In this document: positions 1-10,540 of the stretch, in pieces
Layout: every line of letters begins with the position of its first letter
Position numbering within the stretch: the first letter of the stretch is position 1
Origin: Theropithecus gelada
Lineage: Eukaryota; Chordata; Mammalia; Primates; Cercopithecidae
Assembly (NCBI RefSeq): GCF_003255815.1
Contig: NC_037673.1
Span: 7,854,070-7,918,069 of the forward strand
Length of the DNA stretch: 64,000 nucleotides
Direction of reading: 5' to 3'
Position numbers and translations under genes: made by a program
The notes under the pieces: generated by a model
The model's input: only the letters and a program-made list of their open reading frames with translations
Told to the model about the DNA's origin: nothing
The model's database searches: none

Positions 1-930
1 AATGCAGTTCCACCATGTTGGAGGTCCTCTCTCCTAGGAAAATGCATGTTAAAACGTTACATTTCAAATGACAATTGATATCTATTTTTGAAGGATAAAG
101 AAGATTATTATCTTATGAAAATATTTATCATCAATTTTTTAAGCCTCATAATTAAAACATAATTTAAATATTTTTATTTTAAGTGGAAAATGTGGCTTAC
201 ATGTACACAGATATGTTTAGATATATTAAGTGCTGAAGTTCAAGTAAATAAATCAAAAGAGTAGCTAAAATTCATCATCTTCTCTACTAAACTGAACATT
301 CTTTCTGACTTCCTTAGTGTATAAATAATGCACACGTTTCTCGGGGATTCAGCTCCAGGTTCTAGCCTCAGTCATCTTTTCTCGTATCTCCATCCTTCTG
401 TATGCACCTTTGATAATTCTTGCTTTCCTTCTATTTCTCTTGCTAGATATTTATTCTCTCTATTACCAAGGTCCCTAGAGCAATCTTTACTCTCCACATC
501 TATGCAATCTAAGTTCACAAACATCCTGCCATAGAGGAACTTCTCCATGCACCATGCTGATAAGGTCCATATCTTGCTCAGACACCTTCCATTTAACCTT
601 TAAGCATTTTTAGTAATTTGTTTAATTAAAAGGCACCATCCTTCTCAGGCACAATAGATGGGTCACACAAGGTACTTTCTATTTTCATTGCCCCCTCGTG
701 GGAAGCCTGGGAGTGCCCAGCTTGTCCTTAAACTTTTAAGAAAGTCTTTTCATAGAGATCCCTGCATTTACCATTGACTCAGCTCTTCCTACAGCCACCA
801 CTCAGTCAAAGTTGCTCTATCTTGGAGAGAGGCTCACCATACCAGCTGGATACCTCTGCAGGACGATACTGCCCCAAGGGAATTGAAATTGATGGGGACA
901 AAAACACTTACTTTTTTACACACAAAGCAC
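1..930. other. Unassigned AT-rich sequence
   Basis: I recognise no repeat or gene here. Open frames are short and without domain signals. The stretch is AT-rich on the left and becomes simple-sequence-like after about 925. Confidence 0.6.
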
Positions 931-1020
931 AGATATATATATATGTATGTATGTTTATATATGCATATATATGGATATATATGTGTATACATGTATACTA
1001 TATATAATATACACACATAT
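931..1020. repeat. AT-rich low-complexity tract (TA/TATG)
   Basis: Alternating purine-pyrimidine runs of TA, TATG and TGTA type. It adjoins the 86-bp tandem repeat and shares its vocabulary, so it may be a decayed outer copy or the seed of the array. Confidence 0.75.
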
Positions 1021-1278
1021 AGATAGATACATATACCCCTATATATACATATACACACAAAAATGCCCAGTATATATCTGAATTTGTATGTAGATAGGGA
1101 GCGATTAGATAGATACATATATCCCTATATATACATATACACACACAGATGCACAGTATATATCTGAATTTGTATGTAGATAGGGAGCGATTAGATAGAT
1201 ACATATACCCCTATATATACATATACACACACAAATGCACAGTATATATCTGAATTTGTATGTAGATAGGGAGCGATC
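1021..1278. repeat. 86-bp tandem repeat, three copies
   Basis: The block beginning 'agatagatacatatacccc' recurs at 1021, 1107 and 1193, giving an exact 86-bp period. Each copy ends in 'tagatagggagcgat'. Copies differ at only a few positions (such as cccct/tccct and aaaaatgccc/cagatgcac), so the array is young or homogenised. Minus-strand frames over it give repetitive peptides that are translation artefacts. Confidence 0.92.
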
Positions 1279-1780
1279 TGAGAAGAAGGGTCTAAAATAT
1301 CTCATTAGTGGGGTGATAATGACAGAAAGGTTGAGGAGCATTGCCATTGCGCTGTCTAAATCCAATGAGGTTAACAAGCTCGGGTCTCTCTAACAAGCTG
1401 CAGTGAACACGCGGTCTCATGGCCAGCAAGACCTTCTTGGAGCAGAGAGGTTTGTTTCCAGTTGTGGGGAGTTGGCCACTAACGGGAGAAAAATCGTTAC
1501 ACTGTATCACTACAGTATACGTCAAAATGACTGAAAGATTGCTTTTTTAATTGGTAAATGGGTAGAAAGATTGAAATTCAATAATCCCATCAAAATAAGC
1601 AGTAATGGCCCGGTATTCTGTCCAAGTTCTTCCTTCCCTTAGCAAGAAATATTATTTAAGGAATAATTAATGAAATAATAAAGAAATATTTAACTAATAT
1701 TAACGATAGTTACTGTTTGAACATCAATGATGGTTCTGTCATGAAGCTGAAATTCCTAATTCTATGTTTTCTTTTAAGCC
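1279..1780. other. Unassigned sequence
   Basis: I recognise no gene or repeat in this stretch. Confidence 0.5.
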
Positions 1781-1784
1781 CTGA

Positions 1785-1945
1785 AACAGCGTTATAGACA
1801 TGTATTGTTATCACCATTTTACAAGGGAAGAAACTAAACTTGAAAAGCTTAAATGATTTATTGATAGTCAAAGAGTTCATTCTGAAAGTTAAGATTCAAA
1901 CCTGGGTCTCTTTAATTCAAAATCCTATAATCTTACTCACTCATA
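1785..1945 (-). repeat. MIR SINE (antisense)
   Basis: The motif 'caccattttacaagggaaga' followed by 'attcaaacctgggtctc' matches the reverse complement of the MIR core. It is strongly diverged, as expected for an old mammalian element. Confidence 0.7.
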
Positions 1946-1973
1946 TACCAGAAAGATAACCTATTAAAACTAT

Positions 1974-2247
1974 CTTGGGAGGCGGGGGCGGGTAGATCAC
2001 CTGAGGTCAGGAGTTAGAGACCAGTCTGGCCAACATGGCGAAACCCTGATTCTACTAAAAATATAAAAATTAGCCAGGCGTGCTGGCGTGCACCTGTAAT
2101 CCCAGCTACACAGGAGCCTGAGGCAGGAGATTCACTGGAATCTGGGAGGCAGAGGCTGCAGTGAGTCGAGACTGTGCCACTGCACTCCAACCTGGGCAAC
2201 AGAGTAAGACTCCATTTCAAACAAAAAAGAAAAACAAAAACAAAACT
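1974..2247 (+). repeat. Alu SINE, 5' truncated, old subfamily (S/J)
   Basis: The body runs from 'cttgggaggcgggggcggg' through 'gtcaggagttagagaccag' and 'cacctgtaatcccagctac' to an interrupted A-rich tail containing 'aaaacaaaaacaaaa'. The first 40 or so bases of Alu are missing. Most CpGs are decayed, indicating an older subfamily. The antisense frame over this region is the usual Alu-derived peptide and not a gene. Confidence 0.95.
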
Positions 2248-4235
2248 CCTATTGGTAGAATCCAGGAAGTGATGTGCCATGTTAAGGGCAATTGCATCTC
2301 CAGAGAACTGGAATTGGGAACCAGAAGGTAAGAGACAGAGAGCAAAAACTTCAAAGCACTTCAAAACGGGGGTGTGTTCCCTACTGAGTCTCTAGAATTA
2401 TGGGTAAGAGACTTTGTTTCCACATGGTCTATAGTTGAATTCTAGTTCTAAGGACAAGCCAGGATTTGTTTTCAGGGACTAGAATGCCTGCAAACTATCC
2501 AACTGTATCTGTCTTTACTGTCAAGCATTTATGTTGACTCAACAATGTTTAACAGATAAAGACTCACCAAGTAAATGCTGCTTGTCAGCTTCCTGTTAGC
2601 TCAATAGGCACTGAAAACCACAGCACTTCTGAGCTAGTACTGCACAAGCTTTGCAGTGCTCACGGTGAGTCACTCACCCAAACACATCCGAAGGTGGCCC
2701 AGAAGTGCTTGACTGAGTGGCTGCAGGTGACTGGGGGCTTAGGGGAACTTATAAACGTGGGAGATTGCATCATGAATTACATCCCTCAGAGAAGTGCTGC
2801 TGAGAGGGGAACCCTGGCTGTTTATGTGAGTTTTCTGGAACATAGCAGGCAAAGTCCCTACATAGCCTGGAAAGCAGAATCCACAAATAGCAAAAGGGGC
2901 AGCATCACAAACCCCAAATATCTGAGGGAGGGACCCAGGCAGCTTTGTGCAGCAAGATAACCACACAACACAACTAGTCAAGTCACAATGCCAGGCTTTC
3001 CAGGATTGAACAAGTTTGGTCAATGCCAATTGTAGAACAACATTCTACAGTGACCAAGGCCCATAGACTAGTGACTGCCCACACAGTGACCCTGACACTT
3101 CTCAGTCCCTCAGGGTCAAGGCATTGCTAGGGTTCCCCAGGCATGACAGTGGTCCTGGTAAGGAGTCGATGTAAACAGCATCGTAAGTGAGAAACCTGAG
3201 GGGAAGAGGTTCTTTTCCCCATGGTTATCTTAAAGCGGAAGCCCAAATTCCCATCTCTTCAGAAAAACCAAGAGGACTATTTTGAAGTCTGCAAGGTGGG
3301 GAGCAGTGGTCTCCTATATTTTTGGATCCCCACACCACATAACATCTTGATGACATGTTGAAAAATGCCATATGATATTTAAGGGTGTGTACCATATCTG
3401 TTCTAATATTTGCAATGGCGGGCAGAGAAAGAGAGAATATTATATGGTCTTCAAAGTTAGGTAACCTTTCCAGCGTATGAAATATTTAAATATTCTGATT
3501 GCAAGTATATTTAATCTGTCTTTCTCTTCTGTCGCTATCTCTGTCTTTCCTTTTTTATACTAAGTAAACTTTCTCAGCCTAGAATTTGAGCCCAGCCAGG
3601 TCCTCTCTTGGGTGGGAGATGATGAGTGCTTGTCTACTGTTAGTGTCCCGCAGACCAAGGCAGGCAGTGAAGCACCTGGCGGACCTGTCACTGATGGTGC
3701 ATTTCCTGTGGATCCCAGCAGGCCACGGCCTTGCATCCATCAGCCCATCATGGACTGGGAGACAGTAAGAGGTGACTGTGGCAGTGAGCCTCCAGAAGCC
3801 TGTGAATACATTTTACTGAAAAGTCAACACATGAGATGATGTTCGGATTTTGTTTCTCAAATGTTTATGTATTTTAAAATCACACAGCTAATTGTTGAAA
3901 TTCTGTAGTGACTTGTGTCAGCAGAGAAAAGATTTTCTAATCAGCTTTCCTTTTTAAGCAAAATCTTGCACAGATTTCACTATGTAAATCGCACCCGTGG
4001 AAGGCTGCCTTGGTGGAAGGAAGTGGGACTCCTGGTGTCCTGGGTTCAGGCTCAGTCTCCCACTGCCCTCCAGTGACTGCAGCACCCCTACCCCCAGGGA
4101 TCAGCATGGTCAGGAGCTGGGAACAGGTGGACACGTCCCGGGGCCTAGTTACAAGTGCTTTTAGTCACAGTTTGTGAAGGCCCCAAAAGATTTTATATTA
4201 AAAATTCTACAGAGTTTAGTAGTCTTCCCAACACA
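2248..4235. other. Unassigned sequence, 2 kb
   Basis: I recognise no repeat family or gene. Short frames occur around 2694-3029 and 3586-3839 without domain signals. Part could be an old diverged LTR, but I cannot place it. Confidence 0.5.
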
Positions 4236-4345
4236 GATTGGGGAATTATTTAAGAAAGGTTAAGGGGCATCCCCAAAGTCACACAGCTGAAAGAGGAGTC
4301 AGTATGATCACCCAGGTCTGTCACCATTTGGTTCAGTTGTGTTTA
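4236..4345 (-). repeat. MIR SINE (antisense)
   Basis: 'ccaaagtcacacagctgaaa' followed by 'cacccaggtctgtca' matches the reverse complement of the MIR right half. Confidence 0.72.
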
Positions 4346-5730
4346 CACCACCTTTGCTTCCCATTAAACAACTGTACCGTGGGCTGAGGGCTAACTTACT
4401 GCATGTTGGTCCGTTGCTCAGCCTCTTGTGCCAGCATAGCCCTAATAAAGAGGCCTGCACACAAGTAGGGGCTGTGGTAAAGTGCTCGGGGTCAGGAATC
4501 CAGATGAAAAGAAGCGCTAAGAGTCTGTTGGATTTCCTAGGGCTTCTAACACTAGGAAGTCATGATAAATGACTTTATCTTTTTACTCTGATACTGTTTT
4601 TGGTTGTGTCATTTTCAGAAGTTTGTTGCTCACAAAAGTTCACAAATGCAACTACAAATCTGTATGTAGTGCTCAATAGTTAAATTAGCTTTTCTTCTCT
4701 TTAGAATCAATGGGACACCATCTATATTTCTCTTAGTTGCTCAGAGCTATTTGAAATACACATAGCTTTAAATCCAACTGTTATCCCATGGCCCTAACTG
4801 GAAATATAATTACTTTAAGGAGTTACAAAAGTGGTTAATTAAAAAATAAACTTGACTGAAAGTTACATGTGGATTTTCTTGGCAAATCAACAAAAATGAA
4901 GTTGACATTATTATTGTACAACAATGTTTACTTGCAAGTCTTTCTCCTCTATTTTATTGTAATTTTCTATGAGTAACATCAGCATTTAGTTCTTAGTAAA
5001 ATGAATGACGGAATTTATTAAACATAAGTAAACAACTGTATATCTTTAAATAAATTGGCTTTGAGTTTATACAGCATCTACATTAAAATAAGTTAGAGGT
5101 AGTGTCCCAAAGGGTTAAGACGAAATTTCTGATAAAATAAGCTTAGTAAAATATACACACAGTAATGTGAACATGTTCTTATTCTTGAATTCATTTTCCA
5201 CTCTTTTCAGATTAACTTGGGGTGAATTAATTAAGTCTGCATCCTACTGGGCAAAGTCCTTTCCTCATTACTTTGTTTCTGCTCCCCTCTCTTCCTGTTG
5301 ACGCTGATGGACCACCAGCCCTAAAATAGATGCTAATTATTTTCCACCTTTTACCTCTCACTGTTCAAAGTAGTGCATGATGCTTTTACTGTAAGACTCC
5401 ATTAACACAGAGTTCATTAAAGCCACAGATAATAAATGAATGTACAAGAGCAAAGATTTTGTTGAGTTAAAGATACAAATAATACAAATCACAAACAGAA
5501 AGACAAATATCGTACAGAAAATTTTACCCACTCTGTTTTTATTATGGAAGAGGTAAAACCTGATGCTTGTCATGCAGAAGCAATCCTGCCCTAGTGGTTA
5601 TAGGAGTTTCTGTCCATTGCTGACTTTATATGTGAAGTAGCATCATTAGTAATCTTGGGACTGCTGAATCTGGCACACATTTTTCACATAAACTTCTTCA
5701 ATAAATTTAGTTTCATTTTAGTAGGACAGT
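4346..5730. other. Unassigned AT-rich sequence
   Basis: No recognised element. The sequence is AT-rich and all frames are short. Confidence 0.5.
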
Positions 5731-5734
5731 GGCC

Positions 5735-6240
5735 ATGAGCCAATCACTGAGCCAATGAGTATTGTTAAAAAAAGAAGGCTTTATTCAGGTGCTGCAACCG
5801 AGGAGATGGGAGATGAGTCTCAAATCCATCTCCCTGATCAACTAAAATTAGGAGTCTATATTGAGCAGAAATGTAACTACATACAGGAAAACAGGATGGG
5901 GGGCACGATAAAGGAGAGAAATTGGTCAACAGGAAGCAGGTGGTTGGTTAGGCAACCGTGATGGGTGAGGAGCCTGGTTCCTCATTGTCCAGATGCTGAG
6001 TTTTAATTCCTTGATATTATCTAGGAGGTCTGATGATTGGTTTCCTGAGAAGGGAACTCTGATAAAACAACTATAACTTTCTCAAGTTTTAAGACTGGTC
6101 AGTGTCAATTTCTATGTTCATTCAAAGGAAACCACAAACCTGAGTTCTGTGGGTCCAGTTTTAAGTTGACTGGCTTGTAACAAAGGATACTTCATGATCT
6201 GAGAATACAACAAAACTAACTTGTCTACATGGTATTAACA
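5735..6240 (-). repeat. LTR-like element, antisense (family not assigned)
   Basis: The region opens with 'aagaaggctttattcaggtg', which on the minus strand reads as a poly(A) signal context. It continues with 'gagatgggagatgagtctca' and 'ttggttaggcaacc', a layout typical of antisense ERVL-class LTRs. Both ends are approximate and no target-site duplication was identified. A short plus-strand frame at 5755-5961 is incidental. Confidence 0.5.
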
Positions 6241-6344
6241 TGCAGATTGTAAATTTATTAGCAAATGTCCTAAGTAATCAGTAACAACCTATCATTACCA
6301 TTGTAATAGAATTTACTAAGCAATTTTGGATTTACACTCAATCT

Positions 6345-6490
6345 CTGTATGGGGTAAAAATGAAAACTATTTTATTCCTTTTATAGATGTAGAAACCAAG
6401 GCTCAGAGACCTTCAAAGATTACATAAAATCACTGCTCATAAATGATAAAACTGGTACCAGATCTCAGGTCTCCCGACTTTTACTCAATG
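6345..6490 (-). repeat. MIR SINE (antisense)
   Basis: 'agatgtagaaaccaaggctc' and 'tctcaggtctcccgactttt' follow the reversed MIR core (fraction like 'gatgaggaaactgaggct' and 'caggtctgtctgactcc'). Confidence 0.72.
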
Positions 6491-6545
6491 TTTCTTCTGA
6501 TACGTGGTAGTAAAAATGTGTCAATGCATAATGCAGTAAATGAAG

Positions 6546-6858
6546 TGATTAATTTTATGTGTCAACTTGACTGGGCCACAGAGTGCCCAGATATTTTGCC
6601 AAACATTATTCTAGGTGTTGTTGTGAAGGTGTTTTATGGATAAAAATAATGTTTAAATTGGTAGAATAGTGAAGCAGATTGCCCTACATAATGTGGATGG
6701 ACCTCATTCAACCATTGGAAGGACTGAACACAAAATTCCACCTCCTGACAACCTTCAGACCAGGACTTGAACAGGCACACTGCAGATTTGGAAATTTCCA
6801 GCCACCAAAATTGTGTGAACTAATTCCTTATACTAAATCTCTTTTTATATATTTACAT
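6546..6858 (+). repeat. LTR-like interspersed repeat ('gtgtcaacttgactgg' family)
   Basis: It starts 'aattttatgtgtcaacttga' and includes 'cattattctaggtgttgttg', 'cataatgtggatggacctc' and a tail 'taaatctctttttatat'. I recognise this as a common old mammalian repeat with an LTR-like 3' end but I cannot name the subfamily. Its TA-rich 3' end is probably the seed of the adjacent (TG)n tract. Confidence 0.6.
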
Positions 6859-6860
<2 letters not shown>

Positions 6861-6892
<32 letters not shown>

Positions 6893-6893
6893 A
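6861..6893. repeat. (TG)n microsatellite
   Basis: About 13 uninterrupted TG units follow a short imperfect start. It is likely length-polymorphic. Confidence 0.95.
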
Positions 6894-7230
6894 CGGGTAT
6901 ATATGTATACCTATATGTCACCCCCACAGGATAGCAGCTCCTCTAGACCAGTGTTGGTAATTTGCACTCTCCCTGAATCAGGAATCCTGAGACATGTTCC
7001 ATGAAAGAAGGGTACTGGTGCCCCTATCAGTATTATACTGTAAATATGCACTTCAACAGTTCTGTTATATCAGTCAGGAAATTAAAAAAAGAGGCTTTTA
7101 AAATATTGATACCAAGCCAAAAATATGTGCTGGAAATAAAACCATAGCCCAACCTTTTGTGTGTATAGGAATATTAAAATTCTAAACATAATTTTAGTAA
7201 ACTAATGCCAGCAAGTTAAAAAAATTATAC

Positions 7231-7375
7231 TCCTCTTTTAATCTGTTATTTGACAGGTTATAGATATTCTTGCTTCCCTTTTTTAAAACATTTTCAGTTG
7301 TTAAACTAAACTTGAAAAATTTTTAAAAAGGGAGGCAAGAACATCTATAACCAGTCAAATAACAGATTAAAGGAG
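7231..7375. repeat. Palindrome with about 55-bp arms
   Basis: The left arm (about 7231-7288) contains 'ttttaatctgttatttgaca' and 'attcttgcttccctttttt'. The right arm (7320-7375) is its reverse complement, with about three substitutions and small poly-T indels, around a spacer of about 30 bp. It does not match MADE1 or another palindromic MITE that I know. Confidence 0.85.
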
Positions 7376-7492
7376 AAACATAACACCAGCGTCTAAGTTG
7401 ACTAAGAAGTAGTATCCTATAAAATTCCATATCAATCTTGGTAAAATCTTCACACCCTGGAAACTACAAGAAAAGTTTCACAGAAAATTGTG

Positions 7493-7863
7493 TGTATTAG
7501 TCCATTTCACACTGCTGTAAAGAACTACCTTAGACTGGGTAATTTATAAAGAAAAGAGGTTTAACTGACTCATATTTCCACAGGCTTAACCGGAAGCGTG
7601 ACTGGAAGGCATCAGGAAATGTGCAGTTATGGCAAAAGGCAAAGGGGAAGCAGGCACATCTTTACTATGGAAGAGCAGGAGAGAGAGAGAGAGCAAAGGG
7701 TGAAGTGTCACACACGTTAAACCATCAGATGTCATGAGAACTCACTCACTATCATGAGAACAGCATGAGAGAAATCCACCCCCATGATCCAAACACCTCC
7801 CACCAGGTCCCTCCTCCAATTTGACATGAGATTTGGATGGGGACACAAATCCAAACCATATCA
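7493..7863 (-). repeat. MST-type MaLR solo LTR (antisense)
   Basis: It runs from 'tgtattagtccatttcacac' to 'aaatccaaaccatatca', the reverse complement of an MST LTR. Diagnostic internal motifs are 'actgggtaatttataaagaa', a GA-rich block 'gagagagagagag', and 'cccccatgatccaa'. No internal region is attached, so it is a solo LTR. A clear 5-bp target-site duplication is not visible. Confidence 0.93.
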
Positions 7864-7929
7864 GTATAAAATTCAGGGTGCATGTAATCCTTAAAATATA
7901 TAATCAGTACAAAGAAAATTAGGGAAAGT

Positions 7930-8640
7930 TACTGAACTCATTTTATGAGTTATTTTTATAATCTTGATAGCAAAAATAAAAGAAAAAATATAGGCCACTT
8001 TTATGTATAAACATAACAAATTTAAAATAATAAATAAAATCATCATAAATCAAACCCAGGAATGCATTTAAAATAAAATATGATTAATTAGGGCTTTTTC
8101 CAAGATCACTAGAATGTTTTAAGTTTAATATTACTATTTACATTAATTAAATGAGAGAAAAGATCATCTAAAATATACAGAAAAATAACATTCAGCAACC
8201 ATCAGAATTGACAAATTTCTTAACAAACTAGAAATAGTAAAGGACTTTTCTAATTGTAGCAATGTGACTACCAAAAACTAAAATGAATAATATGCACAGC
8301 ATTAAACCGCTAAGATCATTCCCATTAAATTTAAAGTCAGAATCACCACTACCTTTCAACAACGTGTATAAAGTTCTTATCTTGTGCAATAAGATCAAAA
8401 ATATAAAATAGATGTAAATATATTGGCTAATTGCAGAAAATATGATTGGCTACATAGAAAATAAGAGTATATAAGCTATTAAAACAAATGAGAGATTTAA
8501 GCAGTGTTTTCTAACTGTGTGATTAAAGAAATATCAACAGCAATGATCAGATCAAAAATAATTTTAAAAATAAACTCATTCAGAATAGTTACCAAATTCT
8601 TTATTGGGAAAGGGAGTACAAAGATGTATAAGACCTTGTG
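7930..8640 (+). pseudogene. Old L1M ORF2 fragment
   Basis: Decayed L1 ORF2 reverse-transcriptase region. 'actgaactcattttatgag', 'aaacccaggaatgcatt', 'tcttaacaaactagaaatag' and 'gctaagatcattcccatta' follow the order of the L1 RT domain. Many stops and indels leave no usable frame. The first and last 100 bases are uncertain. Confidence 0.7.
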
Positions 8641-9755
8641 GATAAGGTCTCTTCCTCTTAAACAATCTAACCAATCAAAATTAATTTATTCAAATGAAAA
8701 AAAAATGTGACCAAGTTAAACTGGATCTGACCATTTTCCTTTGACCTTGCTAATGGAACTGGGGCTGCAGTAGCCTTTCCTTATTCTTCCTAATTTTTCA
8801 GCTACAGCAGCCTTTCCTTCTTGCTGTCTGATTTTGCGAATGCTTACCTCATTGATATATGGAGGGACTTGCAAACATTGTTCTGAGGTAAATAAAGCTC
8901 AGCCTCAAATTCTGGGTGCCTGGATTTGAGTTAATCTCATTGCTATAAATATGTTTAGCACTTTTAGTGAGGAGTATTGAAAGGGCCAAGAACGGAAAGT
9001 GGGCTGCACTGACAGCTGTAATATTTCATTGAAAAACACACTCTCCACTTTGGGCAGTGGGGATTCTTTTGTTTAAAGAACATATTGGTGAGCTTTAAAC
9101 CAATAACCCCCAACCCCCCCTATCTTTTAACTGCCTGGGATTCTTTGTCCTAATATGGTCTCAGAAATTGCTTTATGATCAATGGCCAGTTACGAGGTCC
9201 CATCAGAAGGAAGCTGTCCTCCTTACCATTTCCACTTGATATAATTCCAGCCAAAACTAAAGGAACTTCCGCTTACTTAATGTGTGTGCTTTTGTTGGCT
9301 CACATGCAGTTTATGTTAGACTGGAAAAATCTCAGGATGCCCTTTTGCCCTCTGTGACTCTTTTATGGGTAGGATAATTCTCAAGTAGGACAAAAACGGT
9401 GTTAAAACATATTTTCCATGTGGTAATGTGCTGTTTCTTGCTTGTTTTCAAGAAAGTACAAATGAGTTCTAAGCTAAATGTCATTAATGCAAGATCAACA
9501 GTCGTGATTCTTATGATTTATTTCCTTTACACATTTGGGGTTATTTTAAATAAATGTTGACTATGGTTGCAGTGACGACTTTCAGTTCTTCTAATATATT
9601 GTCTTAATACTTTGAAAAAAAGAAATTTCCTGTGTTATCTGTGAGAGCATCAGTAGGTAAAAACGAACTTGGGAGAAATTTGGCAATTATTCACCAAAAA
9701 TGTCACCATGTGTGTCAAGCATTATCCAAAGATTTCATTTCTTGAAATACATCCC
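8641..9755. other. Unassigned sequence
   Basis: No confident assignment. A segment near 8880-8900 ('gaggtaaataaagctcag') looks like a poly(A) signal context and could be an old LTR end, but I cannot support that further. Confidence 0.45.
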
Positions 9756-9898
9756 CGAAGTGAAGGGAGAGGAGTATAGATGAAGCAAAGATGACCATTA
9801 CTATTGGACCAGTTATTAAATGCATGGGGATTAATAATACATTTTCTATGTTGCTGTGTATGATTCAATGTTTCATAATAAAAGCAATTTAAAAAAAT
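9756..9898 (+). repeat. L1M 3' end fragment
   Basis: 'gcatggggattaataataca' through 'tttcataataaaagcaattt' resembles the common tail of L1M 3' UTRs (catggggattcattatac ... ttccataataaaaa). Confidence 0.6.
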
Positions 9899-9904
9899 GA
9901 ACTA

Positions 9905-10210
9905 GGCCGGGCATAGTGGCTCATGAATGTAATCCCAACACTTTGGGGGCCGAGTGGGTGGATCCCCTGAGGTCAGGAGTTCAAGACCAGCCTGGTCAAC
10001 ATAGTGAAACCCCGTCTCTACTAAAAATATGAAAAAATAGCTGGGCATGGTGGTGGACACCTGTAATCCAAGCTACTTGGGAGGCTGAGGCAGGAGAGTT
10101 GCTTGAACCTGGGAGGTGGAAGTTGCAGTGAGCTGAGATCGCACCACTGTAATCCAGCCTGAGCAAAAATAGTGAAACTCCCTCTCAAAAAAAAAAAAAA
10201 AAAAAAAAAA
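9905..10210 (+). repeat. AluS SINE, full length
   Basis: It starts at 'ggccgggcatagtggctcat' and ends in an A tail of more than 20 bases. The target-site duplication is 'gaacta' (9899-9904 and 10211-10216), extended by A runs. Several CpGs are mutated, and no young-subfamily marker is seen. Confidence 0.96.
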
Positions 10211-10540
10211 GAACTAGAAGCTATGAGGCTATGATCCTTACCACACTAACGCAGGAACAGAAAACCAAATACCGCATGTTCTCACTTATAAATGAAAGCT
10301 AAACGATGAGAACTTATGAAAGCAAAGAAGAAAACAACAGACACTGGGCCCACTTGAGGATGGAGAGTGGGAGGAGGGAGAGGAGAAGCAAAAATAACTA
10401 TTGGATACTGGGCTTAATTCCTAGGTCATGAAATAATCTGTACAACAAACCCTGCGACATGAGTTTGCCTATGTAACAAACCTTCACATGTACCCCCGAA
10501 CATAAAATAAAAGTTAAAAAAGAAAAAGAAAAATGAAAAG
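10211..10540 (+). repeat. L1 3' end (L1MA/L1PB type)
   Basis: The end of ORF2 and the 3' UTR are present: 'ctaacgcaggaacagaaaac', 'aaataactattggatactgg', 'tgaaataatctgtacaacaa' and 'cccgaacataaaataaaag'. The upstream L1 sequence is absent. The Alu lies at its left edge. Confidence 0.9.

Noticed and set aside
1021..1278. Possible CRISPR-like array
   Set aside because: Directly adjoining 86-bp units with no unique spacers, in a primate genome. It is a minisatellite.
834..1377. Repeated Tyr/Ile/Cys-rich peptides on the minus strand
   Set aside because: They are translations of the 86-bp tandem repeat.
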